A stretch of DNA of 64,000 nucleotides from Staphylococcus pseudoxylosus (lineage in GTDB: Bacteria; Bacillota; Bacilli; Staphylococcales; Staphylococcaceae), in contig NZ_RCVN01000001.1 in NCBI RefSeq assembly GCF_003697915.1, positions 1 to 64,000 on the forward strand. The letters run 5' to 3'. Below the pieces are notes generated by a model. The model did no database searches, had not been told where the DNA came from, and saw only the letters and a list, made by a program, of their open reading frames with translations. This document shows, one piece after another, positions 1 to 9,059 of this stretch; positions within the stretch are counted from its first letter, which is position 1; each line of letters starts with the position of its first letter. Made by a program: the position numbers and the translations under genes.

Positions 1-182
1 GTGGCTCTTTAGAGAGTGGTATAAAGGTTTACCTGAGCATACGCTCATGCATAAGAACCACTAGCTCTTAAAAAGCGGAACACCTGAGTACGTACTCAGG
101 CGTAAGAGCCACTAATTCCTACAAGAAGTGGCTCTTTAGAGAGTGGTATAAAGGTTTACCTGAGCATACGCTCATGCATAAG
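1..182. repeat. Palindrome-rich intergenic repeat array (partial)
   Basis: Two identical 55-bp copies lie at 1-55 and 128-182, giving a period of 127 bp. Between them sits a related element with a perfect 18-bp palindrome, CCTGAGTACGTACTCAGG, at 83-100. GTGGCTCTT (1-9, 128-136) is inverted as AAGAGCCAC at 104-112, so each unit can fold on itself. The array touches the window edge, so more copies may lie to the left. It resembles the variable-number intergenic repeats of staphylococci in general form; I cannot assign a named family. Confidence 0.8.
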
Positions 183-213
183 TCCCACTAACTCAATAAA
201 TTGAGAGTGGGAC
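182..213. terminator. Hairpin downstream of the SDR gene, bidirectional
   Basis: GTCCCACT/AGTGGGAC arms with an inner CTCAA/TTGAG pairing close on a short AT loop, flanked by T-rich sequence. It lies just beyond the stop of the leftward SDR gene at 215 and merges with the repeat array. Confidence 0.6.
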
Positions 214-214
214 T

Positions 215-964
215 TTACATTTTGTTTTTAAACAGGAATGTGAAGTGTTTTTCGACGAATCGTGGTGCTATTTGGTATATTCGTAAAAATAAATGCATCC
301 ATTTAGGTTCATTGATTTCTTGTTTGGTACTGAGCATCCCTTTTATAATTTTATGCGCTAATTCATAAGGATCAAGCATGATGCTTTTATATTTTTGAGC
401 AAAGGCTAATGATGGGTCAGCTTTCTCGTGGAACGGCGTAGCTATTGGTCCAGTATTAACTGTTAATACATGATAATTCGTTTTTTCAATACGTAATGCA
501 TTTAGCACTTGATTAAATGCTGCTTTACTGGCCCCGTAATGTGCGGCATAAGCTTGTGTTAAAAATGCAGATTGACTACCAATACCAACGATTGTAGGAA
601 AGTGACTAAAAAATGGTTGTAATGTAGTTAATAATGTATTGAAATTAACTACATTTAAGTTATAAGTATCAAGCATCTCCTCTGTTGAATGTTGTTCTAT
701 AGATTTAAAGTAGCCTAACCCTGAACTATAGATAATACCATCAATTGTTTTGCCATTAAATTGATTTTTGAGATTTAAAATTTGTTCTTGAGACTGTAAA
801 TCACATTTTAAGACTGTTAATAATGAAGTACCATACTTATTTGCTATCTTTTGTGGATTTCGCGCTAGCACGGTTACATGCACTTGTTTGTTTAATAATA
901 GTTCTAATAAAGCTTGACCTAACCCACTTGTCCCTCCAGTTAACACATAATGCTTGCCAATCAT
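215..964 (-). CDS. Short-chain dehydrogenase/reductase family protein
   Basis: A 249-residue Rossmann-fold oxidoreductase. The nucleotide-binding motif TGGTSGLG is at about residues 9-16, and the catalytic YxxxK motif (YGASK) is at about residues 143-147, after a conserved Ser region (GIGSQSAF). The substrate is not evident. I start at the ATG at 964, preceded by AAAGGGTAGGG, because the longer reading back to 1027 adds 21 residues ahead of the fold and has no good ribosome site. It is divergent from proC and ends in the hairpin at 182-213. The family is secure; the reaction is unknown. Confidence 0.85.
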   Translation of the reverse strand: MIGKHYVLTGGTSGLGQALLELLLNKQVHVTVLARNPQKIANKYGTSLLTVLKCDLQSQEQILNLKNQFNGKTIDGIIYSSGLGYFKSIEQHSTEEMLDTYNLNVVNFNTLLTTLQPFFSHFPTIVGIGSQSAFLTQAYAAHYGASKAAFNQVLNALRIEKTNYHVLTVNTGPIATPFHEKADPSLAFAQKYKSIMLDPYELAHKIIKGMLSTKQEINEPKWMHLFLRIYQIAPRFVEKHFTFLFKNKM

Positions 965-1101
965 ATAGACATCCCTACCCTTTGTTAATTTAATTCTAGT
1001 ATAAATGAAAATATTTATATGTGTCATCTATAAATATTAGCCATATGTTAAAACTATGTTAGTATGGATACATAAAAACTTAGAGGAAGTGAAATGTTCA
1101 C

Positions 1102-1917
1102 ATGAAACTAGTATTTTATGGTGCCGGAAATATGGCACATGCAATTTTTACAGGTATCGTTAATTCCAATGTTATTGATTCTAACGATATATATTTAACA
1201 AATCGTTCAAATGAAGTTGCTTTAAAAGAATACGCTGATGAATTAGGTGTCAATTACAGCTATGATGATGAAGCTTTATTAAAGGATGCAGATTATGTTT
1301 TCTTAGGAACAAAACCTTATGATTTTGATGATTTAGCAGAAAGAATCAAACCGTATATTGTTGAAAATAATAAATTCATATCAATTATGGCTGGTTTACC
1401 AATTAGTTATATTCGTGAAAAATTAGATTTTAACAGCCCAGTTGCACGTATTATGCCAAATACGAATGCTCACGTCGGTCATTCTGTAACAGGTATTAGT
1501 TTTTCTAGTAACTTTGGAGCAAAATCAAAAGAAGAAGTTGATAGTTTAATTAATGCATTCGGTTCAGCGATAGAAGTCTCTGAAGATAATTTACATCAAG
1601 TGACTGCTATTACTGGAAGCGGACCAGCATTTTTATATCATGTTTTTGAACAATATGTCACTGCTGGGACTAGACTAGGGCTTGAAAAAGCTCAAGTCGA
1701 AGAATCTATACGTAATTTAATTATTGGAACAAGTAAAATGATTGAACGCTCAGAATTAAGCATGGAACAGCTAAGAAAGAACATAACTTCTAAAGGTGGT
1801 ACAACACAAGCTGGCTTAAATGCATTAAGTCAACATGACTTAGAAAGTATCTTTGAAGATTGTTTAAGAGCAGCAGTCAACCGAAGTGTTGAATTATCAA
1901 ACCAAGACGAGGAATAA
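1102..1917 (+). CDS. proC: Pyrroline-5-carboxylate reductase
   Basis: This 271-residue cytoplasmic enzyme performs the last step of proline synthesis, NAD(P)H reduction of pyrroline-5-carboxylate. It has the N-terminal dinucleotide motif GAGNMAHAI (about residues 7-15), the central RIMPNTNAHVG segment and the C-terminal family signature around ITSKGGTTQAGL (about residues 228-239). The length is normal. The ribosome site AGAGG (1082-1086) lies 15 bases from this ATG but only 7 bases from an out-of-frame ATG at 1094 that opens a three-codon reading frame. The gene is monocistronic and converges on rnz at a shared hairpin. Confidence 0.95.
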   Translation: MKLVFYGAGNMAHAIFTGIVNSNVIDSNDIYLTNRSNEVALKEYADELGVNYSYDDEALLKDADYVFLGTKPYDFDDLAERIKPYIVENNKFISIMAGLPISYIREKLDFNSPVARIMPNTNAHVGHSVTGISFSSNFGAKSKEEVDSLINAFGSAIEVSEDNLHQVTAITGSGPAFLYHVFEQYVTAGTRLGLEKAQVEESIRNLIIGTSKMIERSELSMEQLRKNITSKGGTTQAGLNALSQHDLESIFEDCLRAAVNRSVELSNQDEE

Positions 1918-1961
1918 TTCAAATTTAGCTTAATTGACGTTTGTTAATAATTTATAAAAAA

Positions 1962-1994
1962 TGTGGTTAAGACAGAAGAAATGTCTTAACCACA
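1962..1994. terminator. Bidirectional terminator between proC and rnz
   Basis: A perfect 13-bp stem (1962-1974 with 1982-1994) closes a 7-base loop. It is preceded by an A run and followed by a T run, so it can end transcription from both convergent genes. Confidence 0.85.
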
Positions 1995-2015
1995 TTTTTT
2001 AATTTAAGTGAGTAA

Positions 2016-2936
2016 TTAAAATGTCCAAGAATCAAAATCTTTAACGAAAGTAAATGGTGGTGTTGAAGGTTTAGATTTAAGTGCTAAACTAATATCCTCT
2101 ATTTCATCGAGAGTATATCGATTGCTTAAATGTGTGATTAAACTATATTCCACTTGTGCTGTTTCTATTAAGTCAAACACGTCTTCGATGTGACTGTGAT
2201 GATAATTATTTGCTAAAGATTTATCACCTTCAATATATGTACTTTCATGGACCATAACATTTGCTTTATCTGCAATAACTGCTTCATTGTTACATGGCAT
2301 TGTATCGCCAAAAATTGCTATAACAGGTCCTTTGGTTGCTTCTCCTTTAAAGTCTTTCGAAGTATAAATTTGGCCATTATACTCAAAAGTTTCATTGTTT
2401 TTAACTTCTTGATATTTAGGTCCTGGCTCAAGACCTATTTCTTTAAGGGCAGCTACATCAATTTTTCCAGATGTATAAGGTGCTTCAATACGATAACCAA
2501 ATGACGGTATACCATGTTTTAACATATGTGCTTCCACATTAAAACCATTATTTTGATATGATAAATGGTCTTCTATTTCTATGTATGTAATTGGATAATT
2601 TAATTTCGATTCAGACAATTGCAAAGTTGTTTCTATAAATGCTTTTATACCTTTTGGTCCGACGACAGTTAAAGGTTTTCCTTCGCCACCTTGAAAAGAT
2701 CTACTTGTTAATAAACCGGGTAAGCCAAAAATATGATCGCCATGCATATGCGTTATAAAAATATGATCAACTTTACCTAATTTTATAGAGTGATGCAAGA
2801 TTTGGTGTTGTGTAGCTTCTCCTACATCAAATAACCAAATACTATTGGAGTATGGTTCCAAATTTAAAGCGATAGCTTGTGTGTTACGTTCTTTTGTTGG
2901 TAGACCAGCACTCGTACCAAAAAATGTGATTTCCAT
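2016..2936 (-). CDS. rnz: Ribonuclease Z (tRNA 3'-end endonuclease)
   Basis: A 306-residue metallo-beta-lactamase-fold endonuclease that removes 3' trailers from tRNA precursors lacking an encoded CCA. The zinc motif THMHGDH is at about residues 62-68, with later ligands in FGDTMP (about residue 210) and HSHIEDV (about residue 247). The length matches the RNase Z group of Bacillus and Staphylococcus. The ATG follows GAGGAGG at good spacing. It converges on proC and is divergent from zwf. Confidence 0.95.
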   Translation of the reverse strand: MEITFFGTSAGLPTKERNTQAIALNLEPYSNSIWLFDVGEATQHQILHHSIKLGKVDHIFITHMHGDHIFGLPGLLTSRSFQGGEGKPLTVVGPKGIKAFIETTLQLSESKLNYPITYIEIEDHLSYQNNGFNVEAHMLKHGIPSFGYRIEAPYTSGKIDVAALKEIGLEPGPKYQEVKNNETFEYNGQIYTSKDFKGEATKGPVIAIFGDTMPCNNEAVIADKANVMVHESTYIEGDKSLANNYHHSHIEDVFDLIETAQVEYSLITHLSNRYTLDEIEDISLALKSKPSTPPFTFVKDFDSWTF

Positions 2937-3086
2937 GCATATGCCTCCTCTTCTTGTTCACATTTTATCACAGAAAAGAATAAAAAATATATTAAAAATA
3001 AATTCTTTCAAGCAAAATGGTAGGAACATGTTTGATTATTGTTCTATAATAAATACAGATTTATAAAAAGAATTGAGGTTTTGATC

Positions 3087-4571
3087 TTGAATACTAAAAA
3101 TAAAGACATTCCATGCTTAATAACAATTTTTGGTGCAACTGGGGATTTGAGTCATAGAAAATTATTCCCGTCATTGTTCCATTTATATCAACAAGAAAAT
3201 TTAAATGAGCAAGTTGCTATAATTGGTATTGGTAGAAGAGACTTAACAAATGATGATTTCCGTAATCAAGTGAAGTCATCAATACAAGAACATGTTAAAG
3301 ATACAAAACATTTAGATAAATTTATGGAACACGTTTTTTATCATAAGCATGATGTTAGTGATGAAGCGAGTTATCAATCATTACTAGAAGTAAGTAATAA
3401 GCTTGATAGTGAATTCCAGCTAAAAGGCAATAGACTGTTTTATTTAGCAATGGCACCTAAATTCTTTGGTGTAATTTCAGATTATTTGAAATCATCTGGA
3501 TTAACAGATACAACAGGCTTCAAACGCCTTGTTATTGAAAAACCATTTGGTACAGATTTAGCATCAGCTGAAAAATTAAATGAGCAATTACGTCGTTCAT
3601 TTAAAGAAGAAGAAATTTATCGTATCGATCATTACTTAGGTAAAGATATGGTACAAAATATTGAAGTTTTACGTTTTGCCAATGCAATGTTTGAACCTCT
3701 GTGGAACAATAAATATATTTCTAATATTCAAGTTACATCTTCTGAAGTGCTTGGTGTTGAAGACAGAGGCGGTTATTACGAATCTAGTGGTGCGCTAAAA
3801 GATATGGTACAAAACCATATGTTACAAATGGTTGCCCTACTTGCGATGGAAGCGCCAATCAGCTTAAATAGTGAAGACATCAGAGCCGAAAAAGTTAAAG
3901 CATTAAAGTCATTACGTAAACTTGAAACAGAAGAAGTACGCCATAACTTTGTCCGTGGACAATACGACGAGGGTATAATTGATGGTAAAAAAGTTCCTAA
4001 ATATAGAGATGAAGATAGAGTAGCTGAAGATTCTACAACGCCTACATTTGTATCAGGGAAATTAACGATCGATAACTTTAGATGGGCTGGCGTACCGTTC
4101 TATATTAGAACTGGTAAACGAATGAAGAGCAAAACGATCCAAGTAGTCGTTGAATTCAAAGAAGTACCTATGAATTTATATTATGAAACAGATAAAAAAT
4201 TAGATTCTAATTTACTTGTTATTAATATCCAACCTAATGAAGGCGTATCACTACATTTAAATGCGAAGAAAAATGTCCAAGGTATTGAAACTGAACCTGT
4301 GCAATTATCTTACGCTATGAGTGCTCAAGATAAGATGAATACAGTAGATGCATATGAAAACTTACTCTTTGATTGTTTAAATGGAGATGCCACAAACTTT
4401 ACTCATTGGGAAGAACTAAAATCGACTTGGAAATTTGTAGATGCTATACAAGAAGAATGGAATCAAAACGAACCAGAATTCCCTAACTATGAAGCAGGTT
4501 CAAATGGTCCATTGGAAAGTGATTTACTATTAAGTAGAGATGGTTTCCATTGGTGGGACGATATTCATTAA
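3087..4571 (+). CDS. zwf: Glucose-6-phosphate 1-dehydrogenase
   Basis: A 494-residue enzyme for the first oxidative step of the pentose phosphate pathway. GATGDLSHRKL (about residues 15-25) is the NADP site, IDHYLGK (about residues 187-193) carries the substrate-binding region, and EKPFG lies just before it. I choose the TTG at 3087 because GAGG (3074-3077) sits 9 bases upstream; an ATG at 3039 in the same frame has no ribosome site and overlaps a TATAAT promoter element at 3045-3050. It stands alone with its own terminator. The other oxidative gene, gnd, is 4.5 kb away on the opposite strand. Confidence 0.95.
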   Translation: MNTKNKDIPCLITIFGATGDLSHRKLFPSLFHLYQQENLNEQVAIIGIGRRDLTNDDFRNQVKSSIQEHVKDTKHLDKFMEHVFYHKHDVSDEASYQSLLEVSNKLDSEFQLKGNRLFYLAMAPKFFGVISDYLKSSGLTDTTGFKRLVIEKPFGTDLASAEKLNEQLRRSFKEEEIYRIDHYLGKDMVQNIEVLRFANAMFEPLWNNKYISNIQVTSSEVLGVEDRGGYYESSGALKDMVQNHMLQMVALLAMEAPISLNSEDIRAEKVKALKSLRKLETEEVRHNFVRGQYDEGIIDGKKVPKYRDEDRVAEDSTTPTFVSGKLTIDNFRWAGVPFYIRTGKRMKSKTIQVVVEFKEVPMNLYYETDKKLDSNLLVINIQPNEGVSLHLNAKKNVQGIETEPVQLSYAMSAQDKMNTVDAYENLLFDCLNGDATNFTHWEELKSTWKFVDAIQEEWNQNEPEFPNYEAGSNGPLESDLLLSRDGFHWWDDIH

Positions 4572-4979
4572 TAATTAAGTGAAAAATACGTGGTTTGAAT
4601 ATATAGTTGCTATATAAAAGCTTTATTATCTAGTTATTAAGTTTCGATGTACTGAGTGACCTATTTTAACTACTTCATTTTTGATTACTAACAGATTTAT
4701 ATTAAGAGAGCATGACGTGAAATCAATTATAAATATTTGATTTCAGTTTCGCTCTCTTTTTTCTTATATCTTTTTTGTGTTATTATTTAATTTGTTGAAG
4801 TAAAACAGTAGATTAAAACCAGTTATTTACATTTTACCCTATTAATTATTTTTTAGATGTAAGTGGAACGAAAATGATGTAGAATATACTTAATTAGTAA
4901 ATATGCAAAACATGTAGATATAGCATTAAAATGGTTTGAAAAGTGAAAAGTAGTTAATTGAAAATTAGGAGTGAAAGTT
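4572..4979. other. Intergenic region zwf to AraC-family gene
   Basis: It holds the zwf terminator (4705-4762) and the ribosome site AGGAG (4967-4971) of the next gene. I see no coding region or other structure in the remaining AT-rich sequence. Confidence 0.6.
4705..4762 (+). terminator. zwf terminator
   Basis: The outer stem AGAGAGC/GCTCTCT and inner stem TGAAATCAA/TTGATTTCA form a two-part hairpin followed by a T run. It resembles the hairpins at 23443-23495 and 56475-56524. Confidence 0.8.
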
Positions 4980-5852
4980 TTGGACGTTATCAAGCAAATA
5001 CAACAGGCAATTGTTTATATTGAGGATCATTTGCTAGAGCCTTTTCATTTGCAATCACTCAGTGATTACGTTGGTCTTTCACCTTATCATCTTGATCAAT
5101 CTTTTAAAATGATAGTTGGTCAATCCCCCACTGAATATGCTAGAGCTCGTAGAATGACTTTGGCAGCAAAAGACATTATCAGTGGATCAAGTCGATTAGT
5201 AGATGTTGCAAAAAAGTATAATTATGCTAACACAAATGATTTTGCAAATGACTTTAGCGATTTTCATGGTGTCTCACCTATACAAGTAAATACAAAGCGT
5301 GATGAATTAAAGATGCAAGCTCGACTTTATATCAAACTTACAACAACAGAAAAACCGCCAAATGCTTATCGTTTAGAGGATACACAAGGTATTTCATTAG
5401 TGGGGTATGCTCAGTTTGTTGATTCAGAACATTTAGAAAATCCATTTAAAGTGCCAGATTTTTTAGACGATTTACTAAATGAAGGGAAAATAACTGAGCT
5501 TCAACGCTATAATGATATTAGCCCCCATGAATTGTTTGTCGTTAACTGTCCACTAGATGAAGGTATGGAAATATTTGTTGGTGTTCCAAGTGAAAGATAC
5601 CCTGCTCATTTAGAAAGTCGTTTTTTACCAGAAAGACAATATGCAAAATTCAATTTGCAAGGAGAACTCGATTACGTAGTAAATGAAGCTTGGTATTATA
5701 TTGAAACTAGCTTACAGATGACTTTGCCATACGAACATAATAGTCTTTACGTGGAAATTTATCCTTTTGATATTTCATTTGACGATCCATTCACCAAAGT
5801 TCAATTATGGATGCCTGTTGATCAAGAACAATATATAACAGATGATTTTTAA
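4980..5852 (+). CDS. AraC-family transcriptional regulator with GyrI-like effector domain
   Basis: A 290-residue DNA-binding protein. An N-terminal AraC/XylS double helix-turn-helix (about residues 5-105, including LSDYVGLSPYHLDQSFK) is joined to a C-terminal GyrI-like small-molecule-binding domain (about residues 115-288). This arrangement is typical of Rob/BltR-like multidrug-responsive regulators. I choose the TTG at 4980, 8 bases after AGGAG; a GTG at 4971 overlaps that site. No adjacent transporter or enzyme points to a regulon, so ligand and targets are unknown. Confidence 0.85.
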   Translation: MDVIKQIQQAIVYIEDHLLEPFHLQSLSDYVGLSPYHLDQSFKMIVGQSPTEYARARRMTLAAKDIISGSSRLVDVAKKYNYANTNDFANDFSDFHGVSPIQVNTKRDELKMQARLYIKLTTTEKPPNAYRLEDTQGISLVGYAQFVDSEHLENPFKVPDFLDDLLNEGKITELQRYNDISPHELFVVNCPLDEGMEIFVGVPSERYPAHLESRFLPERQYAKFNLQGELDYVVNEAWYYIETSLQMTLPYEHNSLYVEIYPFDISFDDPFTKVQLWMPVDQEQYITDDF

Positions 5853-6171
5853 GTAGTGTCATTACGAAGAACGATTGCACGTTTGTTGTATTGATGCAAA
5901 AAGCCTATCTAGAGAGTATAAATGAATAACTGCCAACAAAAACAGTCGTTTTGCTGGCAGTAAGTTTAAAAAAGAATATATTTTGGTAGTTTCTTAAAGT
6001 TAGTAAAAATTTAAATTCAAAATCCATTCAGAAGCTGTATTGAATATAATTAAAATATAAATATTGGTATAGGTTGACGTTTATCTTATTAAAAATTAGA
6101 TGTCGTTAACCTGTACTTTTTTTATTAGAATTTTTCAATTGTCGGTCTATTCATTTCTTAAACGTTAGTTT
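5853..6171. other. Intergenic region between AraC-family gene and malA
   Basis: It lies between convergent genes. It contains the hairpin at 5929-5962 and a second inverted repeat (AGGTTGACG/CGTTAACCT, about 6069-6112) before a T-rich stretch, likely termination signals for the two genes. No coding region is seen. Confidence 0.55.
5929..5962. terminator. Hairpin after the AraC-family gene
   Basis: The arms ACTGCCA and TGGCAGT extend through A/T pairs (CAAAA/TTTTG) around a short loop, about 75 bases after the stop codon. The T tract is weak. Confidence 0.5.
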
Positions 6172-7821
6172 TTATATAGAGACAACAAATGCTTCAAAAG
6201 GTTTGATTGCATTAATATCTATTGCTTCATCTTTATAATTATGAAGTAAAATATCATTCTCATTGACTGGGCCATCATAATTAAACGTAGCAGTTTGATT
6301 TGTTAAATTACCTACAATTAGTACTTTTTTATTGTTTAATGTTCTAGTATAAGCAAATACTTGTTCATTATGCTTATCAACTAAGTCGAATGTACCATAT
6401 GTGTAAATATCATCAGATTTTTTTAAAACAATTAATGATTTATAAAAATTTAATATTGAGTTTGGATCTTGTTGCTGATTGGCAACATTAATTGTTTTAT
6501 AATTTGGATTTACAGGAAACCAAGGACTATGTTCTGAAAAACCACCATTTGTTTGATCATTCCATTGCATTGGTGTTCTTGAATTATCCCTGTTTTCCAT
6601 ATTATGTTTTTCCAATAATGCAGAAACATCTCCATTTTGTGATTTAACAATATTATATTCGTTAACTACTGCAACATCATTGAAGGTTTCTACACTTTCA
6701 AAAGGATAGTTTGTCATACCAATTTCTTGCCCTTGATAAATAAATGGCGTGCCTTGTTGTAAGAAATAAACAGTAGCATGGCTTGTAGCTGATTCATACC
6801 AATAATTTTGATCGTCTCCCCATGTTGATACACGACGGGGTTGGTCATGGTTTTCTATAAATAATGCATTCCATCCTATATGCTCTAATTGTTTCTGCCA
6901 TCTATTAAGAACATCTTTATAGGCTTTGACGTCAAATTTAGAATCACCAGTATTCCATAAGCCCAAATGCTCAAATTGGAATATCATATTAAACTTTCCT
7001 TCATTTTCCCCTACCCATTCCACTGCATTTTCCGGGTTTACACCATTTGCTTCACCGACTGTCATTATATCGTACCGACTCAATGATTTTTCTTTCATTT
7101 CTTGTAACCAAGTTTGAATCCCAGGTTGATTCATATCCACATCAAATGCAGGGGCATAAGTTTTGCCTTCTGGAACAGGTAAATCTCCTGCTTCAAACGA
7201 TTTCTTAATATGAGTGATAGCATCTACTCTAAAACCATCAATTCCTTTTTCAAACCACCAATTCATCATTTCAAAAATAGCATTACGAACCTCTGCGTTG
7301 TCCCAATTTAAGTCTGGTTGTTTTTTGCTAAATAAGTGGAAGTAATATTCACCTGTTGTTTCATCATACTCCCATGTAGAACCATTAAATATACTTTCCC
7401 AATTATTAGGTTCTGATCCATCAGGTTTTGATTCTTGCCATATATACCAATCACGTTTAGGATTATCTTTACTGGATTTGGATTCTATAAACCATGGATG
7501 TTCATCAGACGTATGATTAACAACAAGATCAAGAATCAATTTCATGCCACGTTGATGAACTCCTTCAAGCAATGAATTAAAATCGTCCATTGTTCCAAAT
7601 TCATCCATAATATCTGTATAATCACTAATGTCATAACCGTTATCGTCATTAGGAGATTTATACATAGGACTTAACCATATCACATCAATCCCTAATTCAT
7701 TTAAGTAATCTAACTTTTCGATAACACCAGGTAAATCACCGATACCATCATTATTAGCATCATTAAAACTTCTCGGATAAACCTGGTACGCTACTGCTTC
7801 TTTCCACCATTGTTTGTTCAT
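6172..7821 (-). CDS. malA: Alpha-glucosidase (GH13 family)
   Basis: A 549-residue cytoplasmic glycoside hydrolase that cleaves maltose or isomaltose-type alpha-glucosides to glucose. All four GH13 conserved regions are visible: DLVVNH, GFRVDAITH (nucleophile Asp), GEANG (acid/base Glu) and ENHDQPR. I start at the ATG at 7821, preceded by AGGAGG inside the end of malR; a longer reading to 7860 overlaps malR. It is translationally close to malR (1-bp gap), so the regulator and the enzyme form one unit. Whether maltose or isomaltose is preferred cannot be read from the sequence. Confidence 0.92.
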   Translation of the reverse strand: MNKQWWKEAVAYQVYPRSFNDANNDGIGDLPGVIEKLDYLNELGIDVIWLSPMYKSPNDDNGYDISDYTDIMDEFGTMDDFNSLLEGVHQRGMKLILDLVVNHTSDEHPWFIESKSSKDNPKRDWYIWQESKPDGSEPNNWESIFNGSTWEYDETTGEYYFHLFSKKQPDLNWDNAEVRNAIFEMMNWWFEKGIDGFRVDAITHIKKSFEAGDLPVPEGKTYAPAFDVDMNQPGIQTWLQEMKEKSLSRYDIMTVGEANGVNPENAVEWVGENEGKFNMIFQFEHLGLWNTGDSKFDVKAYKDVLNRWQKQLEHIGWNALFIENHDQPRRVSTWGDDQNYWYESATSHATVYFLQQGTPFIYQGQEIGMTNYPFESVETFNDVAVVNEYNIVKSQNGDVSALLEKHNMENRDNSRTPMQWNDQTNGGFSEHSPWFPVNPNYKTINVANQQQDPNSILNFYKSLIVLKKSDDIYTYGTFDLVDKHNEQVFAYTRTLNNKKVLIVGNLTNQTATFNYDGPVNENDILLHNYKDEAIDINAIKPFEAFVVSI

Positions 7822-7822
7822 A

Positions 7823-8836
7823 CTATACCTCCTGAATTGTGGTCGTTGAATCACGTTCAATAATTGATGTTTGTATTAATTTATTAAAATCTACTATATC
7901 GTGCCCTTGTATTACATTTATAGCTGATTCAGCTGCTACTTCACCAAGTGATTTTGGATAGATATTCACCGTTGTTTGTGGTGGAGATGCAAATACATTT
8001 AAATAAGAATCGTTAAATGTTGCCGTTTGAATGTCTGCAGGAATATGCAACTTTAATTCATAAAAAATACTCAATATTAGATGGTTCAGTAATGTGTCGG
8101 ATGTAATTACGACAGTAGGTAATGTACGATGTTTAATGAGCTCTTGAAAAAATGACCTAATATACTGGCGATTTTTATCAAAATATACAATTTCTGTAAC
8201 TGAGCCAGCTTGTTCTATAGCGTTTAGATGGCCAGCTATCCTATCTTTTACAACTTCATAGTCGCCAGTTTCTGCTACAAATAAAAATTTATTATGTCCT
8301 TTATCAATTAAGAGACGTGTTAATGACTGCGCTGCACTTACATTGTCATTATCTATATGTATGATGTCATCATTTGTTAAAGACTTGCCAATAATTACAT
8401 ATGGCATAGCATGTGCCTTTAATATATCAATGATAGGGTCATCCTTTTTAGAATAAAGGACTATAAAACCATCAACAGAATGATAATGAATCATTTCCTG
8501 AACTTCTAGTTCTATCCCAATAGTTTCACCATTTGTAGTTGAAATTGTGGAATAACCATGTTTTTTACATTCACTAAAAATACCCGAAAGTACATCTAAT
8601 ACAAATGGGTTTTGACTTTCTTCAATAGAAGCAGACTTTTGTATAATACCGATTGTATTTGACTCTTTTGTAGCTAACGTTCTCGCCGCTTGGTTTGGTT
8701 GATAATTCAAAGCTTTCATAGTTGCCTTTACTTTTTCACGTGTATGCATGCTAATTCTTGGATTACCACGAATGACTCTCGAAACAGTTGAAGCTGAAAC
8801 ATTTGCTGCTTGTGCAATGTCTTTAATTGTGACCAT
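7823..8836 (-). CDS. malR: LacI-family maltose operon repressor
   Basis: A 337-residue regulator with an N-terminal LacI helix-turn-helix (TIKDIAQAANVSASTVSRVI, about residues 3-22) and a periplasmic-binding-protein-like effector domain. The start at 8836 is chosen because AAAGGA lies about 8 bases upstream; an ATG at 8845 abuts that site. It precedes malA and is preceded by a symmetric operator-like sequence at 8923-8942, which suggests autoregulation. The effector is presumably maltose or a derivative, by homology with MalR. Confidence 0.88.
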   Translation of the reverse strand: MVTIKDIAQAANVSASTVSRVIRGNPRISMHTREKVKATMKALNYQPNQAARTLATKESNTIGIIQKSASIEESQNPFVLDVLSGIFSECKKHGYSTISTTNGETIGIELEVQEMIHYHSVDGFIVLYSKKDDPIIDILKAHAMPYVIIGKSLTNDDIIHIDNDNVSAAQSLTRLLIDKGHNKFLFVAETGDYEVVKDRIAGHLNAIEQAGSVTEIVYFDKNRQYIRSFFQELIKHRTLPTVVITSDTLLNHLILSIFYELKLHIPADIQTATFNDSYLNVFASPPQTTVNIYPKSLGEVAAESAINVIQGHDIVDFNKLIQTSIIERDSTTTIQEV

Positions 8837-8922
8837 AAACGTCATCCTTTATTTAGTTTCAAAATGATACTTTATGTTACTAACTCTTATAATAATTAAA
8901 GGTGTTTAGCATGTCAAAGAAT

Positions 8923-8942
8923 TTGTGCAAACGCTTGCACAA
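8923..8942. promoter_or_regulatory. LacI-type operator / cre-like palindrome upstream of malR
   Basis: TTGTGCAA-ACGC-TTGCACAA has perfect 8-bp arms around a 4-base core. The centre resembles the catabolite-responsive element (CcpA site), and the symmetry is also what a MalR dimer would bind. It lies 87 bases upstream of the malR start. Confidence 0.65.
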
Positions 8943-8984
8943 ATTGGATGGTTTGTTGACTTATCAAGATTTGCAAGATACAAA

Positions 8985-9028
8985 AACTACCCGCAACTAA
9001 AGACATATGTCTCTGGTTACGGGTAGTT
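8985..9028 (-). terminator. gnd terminator
   Basis: AACTACCCG and its near-complement CGGGTAGTT flank an inner palindrome AGACATATGTCT, followed on the minus strand by a T run. It ends the leftward gnd transcript before malR. Confidence 0.8.
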
Positions 9029-9059
9029 CATTTTTATAAAATGTAATCAAGCGTTAATC

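Noticed and set aside
1..182. Possible CRISPR array
   Set aside because: Only two copies of 55 bp with a related, itself palindromic sequence between them; no constant short repeats, no unique spacers and no cas genes in the window.
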